From an uncultured Selenomonadales bacterium (GTDB taxonomy: Bacteria; Bacillota; Negativicutes; Acidaminococcales; Acidaminococcaceae): a stretch of 38,453 nucleotides of DNA. The DNA is taken from positions 1 through 38,453 of the forward strand of contig ONEW01000022.1 in NCBI GenBank assembly GCA_900316935.1, read 5' to 3'. Below the pieces are notes generated by a model. The model saw nothing but the letters and a program-made list of their open reading frames with translations. It searched no databases and had not been told where the DNA came from. Positions 1 to 8,837 of this stretch are shown here, in pieces. Both the position numbers and the translations under genes were made by a program. Numbering within the stretch: position 1 is the stretch's first letter; every line of letters begins with the position of its first letter.

Positions 1-34
1 CTGTTGAGTTTTGAAGGCCCAGGCCTTCTGAAGA

Positions 35-150
35 TCCGGTGATGATGGCTGAGAGGGACCACCTGTTCCCATCCCGAACACAGCAGTTAAGCTCTCACGT
101 GTCGAAAGTACTTGGGTGGAAGCGCCCCGGGAGGATAGATTGTTGCCGGT
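35..150 (+). rRNA. rrf: 5S ribosomal RNA
   Basis: About 116 nt with the conserved 5S features. The 5' strand TCCGGTGATGATGG pairs with the 3' end ...TTGCCGGT. The loop contains CCCATCCCGAACACAGCAGT, followed by AAGCTCTCACGTGTCGAAAG and the GTACTTGGGTGGAAGC region. The preceding 34 bases look like the 23S-5S spacer, so this is the tail of an rRNA operon. An open frame across it is spurious. The ends are accurate to a few bases. Confidence 0.95.
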
Positions 151-157
151 TGAAGAG

Positions 158-193
158 AACCTCTTCACGAGAAATCGTGGAGAGGTTTTTTTT
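158..193 (+). terminator. Rho-independent terminator of the rRNA operon
   Basis: The arms AACCTCTTCACGA and TCGTGGAGAGGTT form a 13-bp stem with one G-U pair and a GAAA tetraloop. An eight-T run follows. It lies 8 nt after the 5S rRNA. Confidence 0.93.
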
Positions 194-266
194 ATGCCTG
201 TTTTACCCCCTTACCGGATTGAACCCTGATTTTCAACTATATATAGAATTAAAATTTAAATAATAC

Positions 267-295
267 TTGACAATAAATAGGAATTAATCTAATCT
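267..295 (+). promoter_or_regulatory. Sigma70-type promoter of the TonB receptor/ABC operon
   Basis: TTGACA (267-272), a 17-nt spacer and TAATCT (290-295) sit in a very AT-rich stretch between the rRNA terminator and the receptor gene. A start about 7 nt later gives a leader of about 85 nt. I looked for a Fur-type palindrome and saw no convincing one, so iron control is not shown by the sequence. Confidence 0.65.
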
Positions 296-387
296 AATAA
301 CATAGTTGATATATGTGGAGTATCTGGCAATTCCGATAGCGAAGCGGGATTGCGGATAGATTATTAATGGATACAGGGGGGTTCCGT

Positions 388-2546
388 ATGAACAAGAAAC
401 GAAAAACGATGCTTGCAGCAGCAGTATGTCTGGCAATTTCCGGCAGTTGTTACGCCGCAGAAAACGGGACTGTGACGGCCTTGGGGGAAGATCCGGATTT
501 ACAGCGGTTCCATCTGGCGGAAGTCGTGGTAAGCGGGCGCCGGTACATTGCCGGCGAATATGTACGTGCCGTCAGCAATGTCGGGATTTTAGGGAAACAG
601 GACGTCATGCATTCTCCAATCAGTACCACGACTATTTCGGAAAAAGCTGTCGAAGATTTCATGTCTTCCACGGAAGGGCTGAGTAAAATGTTGAGCCTGG
701 TTCCGTCCGTACAGAAAACGTACGATGCTGCGGTAGACTGCATCAATATCCGTGGGTTTTCCGATAGCGGGCGCGGCTTCATGGTTAACGGGATTCCCGG
801 GATGCAGGCTATGACCCGTCAGTCTACCAACTATATTGATTCGGTTGACGTCATTGAAGGGCCGGCTACGGGAATCAAGGGCTCTGGAAACTATGTGACG
901 GCAGGGGGACCATTAACATTAACAGCAAAAAAGCGGAAGATGACCCGAATACAAACATCGGATTGAAGTGGCATTCCAAAGGTGCTTTTGAACAAAGCGT
1001 CGATATTGGCCACCGCTTCGGAAAAGACAATCGTTTTGGTGTACGCGTGAATGCATACAGCACCAACGGGGAACGGTCTATCAAGAACTGGGATTTGGAA
1101 CAGCGGAATGTCTATGTCAACCTCGATCAAAAAAATGATCGGAGCAACACAAACTTCCTTTTCGGCTATACCTATACGGACAGCCAGGGACGTCCGTACG
1201 GCGTTTCCGTCGGATCTTCCTACGTTGGGAATTCACTGCCTTCTGCACCGGACGGGGATATCAACTTCAACCCTGTTTGGCGTCGTGATAAGAACACAAA
1301 TCTTGTTATGACGTTGAATCACGAACAGAAAATCAATGATCATTTGACGGCATTCCTGAATGCCGGTCATTTTAAACAGGATTGGTACTACTATGTCGGA
1401 TTCAGTAAAACCCTGTTGAATCAAAATGGTGATTTCTCTGCTTCATCGGATAACTATTCCCTGCTGGAAAAGCGGGATTACTTGCAACTCGGCTTACGGG
1501 GGGATTTCAAGACAGGGGACTTGAAACACGATTATACAGTCGGTGTGGATAGGATGTGGCACTATTACGGCGGCCCCAGAGATTCCAAGGAAGTAACGAA
1601 CGGCTGGTTTGGGAATATTTACCAAGGCGATCCGGGAAATTGGGAGAAACCTTCTTTTGGTCAATCGGATGCCTATTACCGTGACCGGAACCGTATTACC
1701 GGAGTTACGGTAGCAGATACGGTTTCCACAAGCAACGATAAACTGCATGTCCTGCTTGGCTACAACAACAAATTGATTAAGCGGGACCGGTACCTGCCCG
1801 ATGAATCGCATCAGAGGAATAACGGACACTACCATGGCCATTCTCCGTTTTATGGCATCAACTATGCTTTCAGCCCCCGTTTCTCCGTGTATGCCAACCA
1901 CACAGAAGAGTTTGTGGAGGGTGCCATTGTCGGGAGCGGATATACCAATAAAGGGGAATCATTGGATCCATACAAGACAAAAGAAAATGAAATCGGCCTT
2001 AAGTTCAAGACGGGGGATTTCTTCCATAAACTGAGTTATTTCGACATTAAGCAGGCGAATGCAGCGGACAAGTTCAATTCAGATGGAACGAAGACCTTGA
2101 CACAGGATGGGGAACAGCGTCATCGTGGCATCGAATATACCGGAACAGGTACGATTGCCAGGAAATGGAATCTGATTGGCGGATTCATGCACCTTAATAC
2201 CAACGTTTCGTCCAGCAGCGCCGCATCCAATGGCAAGCGGCCGAACGGCGTACCTGATTGGACAGCCAATATGGGGGTTGAGTATAAGGCAAGTGATGAT
2301 TTTGCCGTGCTGGCCCGGGGCAACTATGTCGGGCCTTCCCATATTCTGAATGAAAGATACAGAGTGCCTGGGTATTTTACGATGGACCTGGGACTCAAAT
2401 ACAATACCAAAGTGAACACCACACCCCTGACGCTGAATGCAATGTGCTACAATGTGTTTGACAAGAACTACTGGAGCGCGTCCGGCAACACGTTGCATTT
2501 AGGCGGGCCGAGGACGTTCATGCTTTCGGCGGAGATGAAACTGTAA
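388..2546 (+). pseudogene. TonB-dependent outer-membrane receptor, frameshifted
   Basis: A receptor for a ferric siderophore or other metal chelate, split into two frames. The N-terminal part (388-966) has a signal peptide with cleavage near SCYA, then a plug domain with INIRGFSDSGRG and VDVIEGPATG. The C-terminal part (open from 963) is a 22-strand-type barrel ending in GGPRTFMLSAEMKL, the usual last-strand signature. At 904-908 there are five Gs. Adding one G restores GGTINI and continues directly into the second frame, so one base is missing. The restored protein would be about 719 residues, a normal length. The start at 388 follows a G-rich ribosome site (375-382); an in-frame ATG at 367 has none. 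It is first in an operon with a CGGC protein and a FecBCD-type importer. The shift may be a real mutation, slippage, or a sequencing error in the G tract. The substrate cannot be read from the sequence. Confidence 0.88.
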
Positions 2547-2547
2547 T

Positions 2548-2901
2548 ATGAAAAAGATCGTCATCCTGCACTGTCTGCGGTCTGTTTCGAACTGTACCGG
2601 GGCCGCATGTCTTAAGGCGTTTAACACAAAGAACAGCTGCTTTTCCCGCTACGGGGAGGAAAAGATGGAACTGGAGGCCTTCATGGCATGTAATGGATGT
2701 AAAGAACTGCAGACGGGCGGAATGGAAGGGAAGCGGGAAAAGGCGGAACGGATTCTCCGGATCCGGCCCGATGCCATCCATATCGGTGTTTGCTGCCGGA
2801 CCCGGGCGGAAGCACAAGGACGCTGGTGCCCTGAAATTTGTGGATTGGCAGCGTTGTTTCAATCAAAAGGAATCGAAATCGTTTGGGGGACCCACTCCTA
2901 A
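2548..2901 (+). CDS. CGGC-domain (putative metal-binding) small protein
   Basis: 117 residues, cytoplasmic, no signal peptide. It resembles the CGGC family, small cysteine-rich proteins of unknown function thought to bind metal. Cysteines occur in the family positions: an early Cys in HCLRSVSNCTGAACLKAF, the central CNGC (CGGC in most members, so Gly is replaced by Asn), then GVCCRT and WCPE. It also ends in a family-like segment, GIEIVWGTHS. It starts one base after the receptor stop and uses GGAG within the receptor's last codons as ribosome site, so it should be co-translated with the receptor. The next gene starts 11 nt after its stop. Its place inside a metal-chelate uptake operon suggests a role in handling the imported metal, but no activity can be assigned. 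Confidence 0.72.
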   Translation: MKKIVILHCLRSVSNCTGAACLKAFNTKNSCFSRYGEEKMELEAFMACNGCKELQTGGMEGKREKAERILRIRPDAIHIGVCCRTRAEAQGRWCPEICGLAALFQSKGIEIVWGTHS

Positions 2902-2912
2902 GGAATTGCGTC

Positions 2913-3944
2913 ATGAACAGAAAACTGCTTGTCATCACCCTGGCAATCATTTTGCTGGTGGTCGGAGCGTGCTGGCTGACCAAAGGCCGGGGCCGGGGTA
3001 CTGCCCCGAGCCCCGATCCTCATTCCGGGCCGGAAATGTATCCGCCCAGGGTGGTCCGTAATCTGATTGTCAAGAACTACCAGGTCACGGGGGAAAACGA
3101 AACCGTGTATGACCGGGTGCCGCAGCGTGTTTTAGCTGTAGGGGAAAACATTAACGAAACGTTGGTGGCGCTGGGTGCGGAGGATAAGGTGATCTGCCCT
3201 GTCCGGTATGGAAACCCGTATTACGTTCCGGAACCGGAGTATGCAGAACGGTATAACCGGATCCGGTTTCAAAAAGATACGATCCTGAACCCGGAAACCG
3301 TGTTGGCCCTTTCTCCGGATCTGATTGTTTCGGGGCAATCTTTGTTTACGGAAAAAAGGCTGAAGAGCACGGAGTTTTGGAATAACCGGGGCATCCATAC
3401 CTTTTTGCCCCGAAATGCTAATCGCCCCGCCCTCAGGACACAACGGGAAACATTGGAGAAAGAGTATGACTTTATCCTGGGACTCGGAATCATCTTCAAT
3501 AAAGAAGCGAAAGCACGCAAACTGGTAGAGGACATGGAGCGCACCATTGACTCTGTCCGCATACAGTCGCAGGGACGCCTGAAGCCGAAGGTGCTGATAA
3601 TTGAACAATTAGGCAAAAATCTGATTACATACGATGACACGAAATTGGCAGGGGACATCTGTACCCGTCTCGGGGCCGTGGTACCGAACAGTCCTTCAGG
3701 TACCATCGGGATAGAGTACCTGCTGCAAGAGGACCCCGATATCATTTTCGTCGTTAAAAGTGGCGGTGATCCGGAAGAAGCGGCAGACTATTTTCGCAAT
3801 ATGCGGTCCCTGCAGACCTTGAAAGCAGTCCGTAACAAGCGTGTAGCCGGGATTGCTTTGAATTATACTTACAACAGCGCCATTAAGACTGGTGCCGCAA
3901 TCAAAAAATTTGCAAAAGGAATTTATCCGGATTTAAAGGTGTAG
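2913..3944 (+). CDS. ABC importer substrate-binding lipoprotein (iron-siderophore/cobalamin type)
   Basis: 343 residues. The N-terminus is a short basic stretch, a hydrophobic core and the lipobox VGAC with Cys20, so it should be a lipoprotein facing the periplasm. The rest matches the TroA-like/BtuF fold: RVLAVGENINETLVALGAEDKV near residue 70, LSPDLIVSGQ near 135, and ending LNYTYNSAIKTGAA. I chose ATG 2913, which follows TAAGGAA at 2899-2905. A longer in-frame opening from 2838 would overlap the CGGC gene and lacks a signal start. It precedes its permease by 6 nt. Together with the TonB receptor this makes a complete outer-to-inner membrane route, most likely for a ferric chelate; cobalamin or haem cannot be excluded. 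Confidence 0.85.
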   Translation: MNRKLLVITLAIILLVVGACWLTKGRGRGTAPSPDPHSGPEMYPPRVVRNLIVKNYQVTGENETVYDRVPQRVLAVGENINETLVALGAEDKVICPVRYGNPYYVPEPEYAERYNRIRFQKDTILNPETVLALSPDLIVSGQSLFTEKRLKSTEFWNNRGIHTFLPRNANRPALRTQRETLEKEYDFILGLGIIFNKEAKARKLVEDMERTIDSVRIQSQGRLKPKVLIIEQLGKNLITYDDTKLAGDICTRLGAVVPNSPSGTIGIEYLLQEDPDIIFVVKSGGDPEEAADYFRNMRSLQTLKAVRNKRVAGIALNYTYNSAIKTGAAIKKFAKGIYPDLKV

Positions 3945-3950
3945 GATAGG

Positions 3951-5009
3951 ATGGATACTCTTTTCGGGAAAATTAAATTCGGTCTGCTTCTGGCCATATT
4001 GGCAGCAGTTTTGGCAGGCGCTGTGTTGTGGGCGCTTTCCATCGGCACGATAAAATTACCGGAAGCCGCCATCTGGCAGAGCATAGTGGACCAGTTGGGA
4101 AGTGGGCTGCCTGTCGAAGCGCCGCGGCAAAGCCCTGTACACGACATTGTCTGGCTTTTGAGGCTGCCGCGATTGATTTTGGCGGCTCTCGTCGGTTCAG
4201 GCCTGTCCGTGAGCGGCGTCGTCATGCAGGCCCTTGTGAAAAACCCTTTGGCGGATCCCTATATCCTGGGCATTTCTTCAGGAGCATCCCTCGGTGCCAC
4301 GATGGCGATTTTGCTGGGAATCGGCGTAACCCTTGGCGAGGATTTTGTCGGCATAGCGGCTTTTATCGGGGCTTTTGCCGTATCTTTGGGGGTGCTTTTC
4401 ATTTCCAACCTTGGCGGCCGGTCGAACTCCGTAAAACTGCTTCTTGCCGGGATGGCCTTGTCTGCCGTGTGCAGCGCTTTTTCAAGCTTTATTGTGTATT
4501 TTGCAAATAATAAAGAAGGAATGCAGACCATCGCGTACTGGATGATGGGCAGTTTCGCCGGAGCCAAATGGGACAGCCTGGGCGTCATCGCCCTGGTTGT
4601 CCTGGTATCTGCCGCATTTTTCTGGACGCAGAGCCGGATCCTCAACCTGATGTTGTTGGGGGATGAAGCGGCTATCACCATGGGAACAGACTTGCATGCG
4701 TACCGGCAGGCTTATCTGCTGATCAGCTCCCTTGTCGTGGGGTTTGCCGTCTATTCTTCCGGTATGATTGGTTTCGTCGGCCTCATCATCCCACACGTGG
4801 TGCGTATGGTCGCCGGCCCTGACCATAAGCGGCTCATTCCTGTCAGCGCTTTGACAGGGGCGATCTTCCTGGTCGCAGCTGACGGGTTGTGCCGCATCCT
4901 TATTCCGCGGACGGAACTGCCCATTGGGATACTGATTTCCATGCTTGGCGCACCTTGCTTTATCTATCTCATGATCAAACGGACCTATAGTTTTGGCGGA
5001 GGGGAGTAA
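3951..5009 (+). CDS. FecCD-family ABC importer permease
   Basis: 352 residues with about ten hydrophobic membrane segments, typical of the BtuC/FecCD type II importer permeases. Family motifs are RLPRLILAALVGSGLSVSG (residues about 68-86), QALVKNPLADPYILGISSGA just after, and GFVGLIIPHVVRM in the C-terminal third. That last segment includes the coupling region that contacts the ATPase. The start at 3951 follows TAGGATAGG. Its stop lies two bases before the ATPase start. It should form a homodimer with the downstream ATPase and receive substrate from the lipoprotein upstream. Confidence 0.93.
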   Translation: MDTLFGKIKFGLLLAILAAVLAGAVLWALSIGTIKLPEAAIWQSIVDQLGSGLPVEAPRQSPVHDIVWLLRLPRLILAALVGSGLSVSGVVMQALVKNPLADPYILGISSGASLGATMAILLGIGVTLGEDFVGIAAFIGAFAVSLGVLFISNLGGRSNSVKLLLAGMALSAVCSAFSSFIVYFANNKEGMQTIAYWMMGSFAGAKWDSLGVIALVVLVSAAFFWTQSRILNLMLLGDEAAITMGTDLHAYRQAYLLISSLVVGFAVYSSGMIGFVGLIIPHVVRMVAGPDHKRLIPVSALTGAIFLVAADGLCRILIPRTELPIGILISMLGAPCFIYLMIKRTYSFGGGE

Positions 5010-5010
5010 G

Positions 5011-5826
5011 ATGGAACTACTGGCAGAGGCCGTCAAATTATACCTGGGCAAGAAAGAAATACTGAAAGGGATTGATTTGTCGCTTCGTCCGAAGGAGTTT
5101 TTGGGCATCATCGGGCCGAATGGAAGCGGCAAGAGCTCTTTCCTCAAATGTGTGTACCGGGTGTTGGAACCAACGGAGGGAGCCATTTGGTTCGATGGAC
5201 AGCCGTTAGACGAACTGTCGTATCGCGAATCGGCCCTTAGACTGGCTGTTGTAGCACAGCACAATTCGTACAGTTTTGATTTTTCCGTGCTCGATGTCGT
5301 CGTGATGGGGCGCTCGCCGCACAAGCGGTTGATGGAACCGGACACGGGGGAAGACTATGCCATGGCGCGCGAGGCCTTAGGCGCCGTCGGATTGGCAGGG
5401 TTTGAAAAACGGGAATTTTCCACCTTATCCGGCGGCGAACAGCAACGTGTCATCCTTGCCCGTGCTTTGACACAGGGGTCTGAATGCCTTGTACTTGATG
5501 AACCTACGAATCATTTGGATATTAAATACCAACTCCAGATTATGGATATTGTCAAAGAACTGAACCGTACCGTTATTGCCGCTATCCATGACCTGAACAT
5601 CGCCGCCATGTATTGTGACCGCATTGTGGCTGTCCGCAACGGGGAAGTGGTCGGTGTGGGACCGCCCCGGAAATTACTGACGGCATCTTTCATCAGGAAT
5701 CTGTATGGCGTTGACTGTAAGGTCGCGACCGAACCGGAAACAGGACAAATGAATATCGTGTATATTCCCAGCCACTTGAAGGATTCCAATACATTACGCC
5801 GCATTCCTTCGGCTGAAATTCAATAG
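5011..5826 (+). CDS. ABC importer ATP-binding protein (iron-siderophore/cobalamin type)
   Basis: 271 residues, cytoplasmic ATPase of the FecE/BtuD type. The Walker A GPNGSGKS is at residues 35-42, the Q-loop is in VVAQHNSYSF, the signature LSGGEQQR is at 139-146, Walker B plus D-loop is LVLDEPTNHLD at about 161-171, and the switch His is in AAIHDLN. I chose ATG 5011, preceded by GGAGGGGAG at 4998-5006. A TTG 18 nt upstream in frame would overlap the permease and has no better ribosome site. It is the last gene of the operon and is followed by a terminator. Confidence 0.93.
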   Translation: MELLAEAVKLYLGKKEILKGIDLSLRPKEFLGIIGPNGSGKSSFLKCVYRVLEPTEGAIWFDGQPLDELSYRESALRLAVVAQHNSYSFDFSVLDVVVMGRSPHKRLMEPDTGEDYAMAREALGAVGLAGFEKREFSTLSGGEQQRVILARALTQGSECLVLDEPTNHLDIKYQLQIMDIVKELNRTVIAAIHDLNIAAMYCDRIVAVRNGEVVGVGPPRKLLTASFIRNLYGVDCKVATEPETGQMNIVYIPSHLKDSNTLRRIPSAEIQ

Positions 5827-5841
5827 TGCGCGTGCTTTTTC

Positions 5842-5879
5842 AGAGGCTTTCCGTCGACAGGCGGGAGGCCTCTTTCTTG
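5842..5879 (+). terminator. Rho-independent terminator after the first ABC importer operon
   Basis: AGAGGCTTTCCGTC pairs with GGCGGGAGGCCTCT as a 14-bp stem containing three G-U pairs and a GACA-type loop. It is followed by a short T-rich tail, TTTCTT. It separates the uptake operon from trkA. Confidence 0.8.
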
Positions 5880-5889
5880 CTATTTGCTC

Positions 5890-5918
5890 TTGAAAAGAGT
5901 ATAGTAAAAGCATAATGG
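5890..5918 (+). promoter_or_regulatory. Candidate promoter of the trk genes
   Basis: TTGAAA (5890-5895), a 17-nt spacer, then TAATGG (5913-5918). An alternative -10, CATAAT at 5911-5916, would give a 15-nt spacer. It is the only promoter-like match between the terminator and trkA. The leader would be about 80 nt. Confidence 0.4.
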
Positions 5919-6006
5919 AGTTTTCTGTCCATACCCTGTTTCGGACAGCTTTGTTTTCTGTCCTGCAGTTTGTCTTTCATGCACTTTATCAAACAGGAGC
6001 GTACAT

Positions 6007-7347
6007 ATGCGAATTGTAGTAGTAGGGGTCGGTAAGACCGGGTACAGTATTGCCAAGCTGCTGGCGGACGGCGACTATGATGTCGTCGTCGTCGAACAGG
6101 ACGAGGAGCGCCGGCAGGTCATCAAGGATTCCCTCGACGTACTGGCCATCCGCGGGAACGGATGCAGTCCCGAGGTACTCTCCCTGCCCGAAGTCCGCAA
6201 TGCCGATGTCTTCATCGCCATGACGGACAGCGACGAGGTGAACATGGTTGCGTGCCGCCTGGCCAAAGCCTATGGTGCCAGGCACACGGTGGCCCGCATC
6301 CGCAACGAGGGGTATACGGCCAAGGACCAGGAACTGCTGAGCAAGGAACTCAAGGTGGACCTGAACCTGAACCCTGAACGCATCACGGCCAATGAAATCA
6401 ACCATGTCCTCATGACGCCGGCCGCGCTTGACGTCGACGATTTCGCCAATGGCAAAGTACGCATGTTCGGCACGCGCCTGACGGAGTCCTTCCCGTACCT
6501 GAACAAGCCGTTGAAGGATGTGAAGCTGCCGGAAGGCATCCTGATCGCCATGCTGTTCCGCAACCACCAGATGATCATTCCCCATGGCGACGACGTCATG
6601 CAGGTCGGGGACAACGTCTACTTTATCGGCCATCAGCAGGTCATCCAGGAGTTTGCGGAAATCTTTGAAAAACGGTATGAAAAGCTGGAGCGGGTGCTCC
6701 TCATCGGAGCCGGACGTGCCGGTCGCATGCTGGCCAATATGCTCGATAAGGAAGGCATCTTCGTCAAGGTCATCGACCAGGACGAGGAGCGCTGCCGCCA
6801 GCTGTCGGAACAGCTCAATAACGGCCTCGTGCTCTGCGGCGACGGGACGGATATCGACCTGTTGATGGAAGAAGGCGTGTCGGAAGCGGACTGCATGATC
6901 TGCCTGACCGACGACGACAAGCTGAACCTGCTGCTGGCTTTGCTGGGCAAGCATCTGGGGGCCAAGAAGACCATCGTCCGCGTGGCCCGCAGCGAGTATG
7001 TGGACATTATGGAAAAGGTCGGTGTCGACATCGTGCTGTCGTCCCGCCTGCTGAGCGCCGCTGAAGTCATGCGTTTCGTGCGCCGCGGCGGCGTCGTTTC
7101 GGTGGCCCTTTTGGAAGGCGCCAAGGCCGAAGCCATGGAACTGAACGTGGAGCCGGGCTGCAAGGTGGCGGGCAAATCCCTGATCAAGGCCGACCTGCCC
7201 AGGGACTGCCTGGTCTGCGGCATCGTACACCACGACGTGGCCTTCGTCCCGAACGGCCACAGTGTCATGAACAGCGGTGACAGAGTCATCGTCTTCGCCA
7301 AGAGCGAAGTCATGCAGGATGTCATCGACTGCTTCGGCAACAAATAA
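6007..7347 (+). CDS. trkA: Trk potassium uptake regulatory subunit TrkA
   Basis: 446 residues, cytoplasmic NAD(H)-binding gating subunit of Trk K+ transporters. It has the duplicated layout of the family. The first Rossmann (RCK-N) domain begins with VVVGVGKTGYSIAKLL and the acidic strand end VVVEQD. The second starts near residue 230 with VLLIGAGRAGRMLANML and ends its acidic strand at VIDQDEERC. Each is followed by an RCK-C domain. The start at 6007 follows CAGGAGCG at 5993-6000. The length equals that of typical two-repeat TrkA. Two TrkH-type membrane subunits follow directly, so the three genes should form one K+ uptake operon. Confidence 0.95.
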   Translation: MRIVVVGVGKTGYSIAKLLADGDYDVVVVEQDEERRQVIKDSLDVLAIRGNGCSPEVLSLPEVRNADVFIAMTDSDEVNMVACRLAKAYGARHTVARIRNEGYTAKDQELLSKELKVDLNLNPERITANEINHVLMTPAALDVDDFANGKVRMFGTRLTESFPYLNKPLKDVKLPEGILIAMLFRNHQMIIPHGDDVMQVGDNVYFIGHQQVIQEFAEIFEKRYEKLERVLLIGAGRAGRMLANMLDKEGIFVKVIDQDEERCRQLSEQLNNGLVLCGDGTDIDLLMEEGVSEADCMICLTDDDKLNLLLALLGKHLGAKKTIVRVARSEYVDIMEKVGVDIVLSSRLLSAAEVMRFVRRGGVVSVALLEGAKAEAMELNVEPGCKVAGKSLIKADLPRDCLVCGIVHHDVAFVPNGHSVMNSGDRVIVFAKSEVMQDVIDCFGNK

Positions 7348-7370
7348 TTCCGGAAGGATTGCAAGGTACT

Positions 7371-8831
7371 ATGCGGGATTATCCTGTTCTGCGTCTGATG
7401 GGGATCGTCTTCCTCATCCTTACCGGGGGCCTGTGTCCCTCCCTGATTTACGCGCTGGTGCATGAACCGGGGATGGTGCTTCCTTTCGCCGGTACGGCGC
7501 TGGTCGGGCTTTCGTTCAGCGTCTATGCCCTCAAGTCGACGGAATACGCCAGGCGCATGCGCTTGTCCGTACGCGGGGGCATCCTCTTCATGGGGTCGGC
7601 CTGGTTCGCCATGAGCCTCCTTTGCTGCCTGCCGTATTGGACATCGGGCCGCTATACGCTCCTGCAGGCGTTGTTTGAGAGCGCTTCGGCCCTGACGACG
7701 ACCGGCGTCAGCTGTATTCCGGACGATGTGCCGTATCCGGTGAGCCTGTTGATCTGGCATGAAATCATCCAGTGGCTCGGCTCCATGCAGGCCATGGTCC
7801 TGTTTTCCGTCATCATGCCCCGTATGGGGGCGACGGCGGCGGCCATTTTTTCGGCCGAAGGGCAGGGGGTATCGGCAGAGCGCACGCTGCCCCAGATTCA
7901 CGAAATCGTCCGGCTCCTGGTCATGCTCTATGTGGGGCTGACGCTGTCCCAGACGTTCTGCCTCATCCTGACGGGACTCGATCCTTTGACATCGCTGCGT
8001 ATGGCGGTATGTACAATCTCTTCGAGCGGGTTCATCCGGGATGCGAACTTCCTGGAAGAACACAACAGCATCGCCATGGAGGCCGTCATTGCCTTCTTCA
8101 TGCTCGTCACGGCCACGAACTATGTGTTGCTGTTCCGCCTCATCCAGGGACGCTTTTCCGTGTTCCGGAACGACAGCGAACGCAAATGGTATACAGCCAT
8201 CGTGCTGGTCACGGCGGTGGCGGTCATCGCCAACCTGCAGTGGAACCATGTCTATGACAGCTTCTTTCAGACGGTGCGCTACGGCCTGTTCCAGGTCATT
8301 TCCATCTTCAGCACGTCGGGCCTGGCTTCGACGGACTATACGGACTGGCCGCCGTTTGTGCACATGCTGCTCTTTTATGCCGCCGTCATCGGCGGCTGCT
8401 CGGCTTCGACGGCCGGCGGCATCAAGATTTCCCGCCTGGTCGTGCTGACCAAGATCTGCATCCTCGAAGTCAGGAGGGTGCTCCATCCGAAAATGGTCAG
8501 TTCCATCATCATGAGCGGCCAGCCGGTGGCGCAGAACACGATCATCGGCGTCACGCGGTACCTGTTCGTCTATGTGCTGCTCATGCTGATCCTGACGGCC
8601 CTGTATTCCCTTACGGGGACGGGGATGATTGAGGCCCTTTCCACCATCGTCGTCTTTTTGAACAATGTCGGGCCGGCCTACACCGTCCTGGGAGAAACTT
8701 CCAATTTCCAGAACCTGGGCAGCTTCGGCTACATCGTGCTCTATTTCGCGATGATCGTCGGGCGTATCGAAATCATTTCCTTCGTCATCCTGCTCCATCC
8801 GGACTTCTGGAAACAACGCAAGGGCTGGTGA
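7371..8831 (+). CDS. trkH: TrkH-type potassium channel subunit (first copy)
   Basis: 486 residues, integral membrane. It carries the four pore-loop repeats of the TrkH/TrkG/KtrB superfamily, with the selectivity-filter glycines in SALTTTGVS, TISSSGF, IFSTSGLAS and LNNVGPAY. It also has the STAGGIK segment before the third repeat's end. I chose ATG 7371, with AAGG and GGAAGGA upstream. A TTG at 7359 in the same frame adds only four residues and sits directly on the GGAAGGA. The gap to trkA is 23 nt. It should pair with TrkA. The second TrkH follows 6 nt later, an uncommon tandem arrangement. Confidence 0.92.
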   Translation: MRDYPVLRLMGIVFLILTGGLCPSLIYALVHEPGMVLPFAGTALVGLSFSVYALKSTEYARRMRLSVRGGILFMGSAWFAMSLLCCLPYWTSGRYTLLQALFESASALTTTGVSCIPDDVPYPVSLLIWHEIIQWLGSMQAMVLFSVIMPRMGATAAAIFSAEGQGVSAERTLPQIHEIVRLLVMLYVGLTLSQTFCLILTGLDPLTSLRMAVCTISSSGFIRDANFLEEHNSIAMEAVIAFFMLVTATNYVLLFRLIQGRFSVFRNDSERKWYTAIVLVTAVAVIANLQWNHVYDSFFQTVRYGLFQVISIFSTSGLASTDYTDWPPFVHMLLFYAAVIGGCSASTAGGIKISRLVVLTKICILEVRRVLHPKMVSSIIMSGQPVAQNTIIGVTRYLFVYVLLMLILTALYSLTGTGMIEALSTIVVFLNNVGPAYTVLGETSNFQNLGSFGYIVLYFAMIVGRIEIISFVILLHPDFWKQRKGW

Positions 8832-8837
8832 TTCGTT

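Noticed and set aside
39..263. 74-codon open frame at the window start
   Set aside because: It runs through the 5S rRNA and its terminator.
2913..5826. Naming the first importer btuFCD or fecBCDE
   Set aside because: The fold families for cobalamin and ferric chelates cannot be separated by eye; no gene symbol was given.
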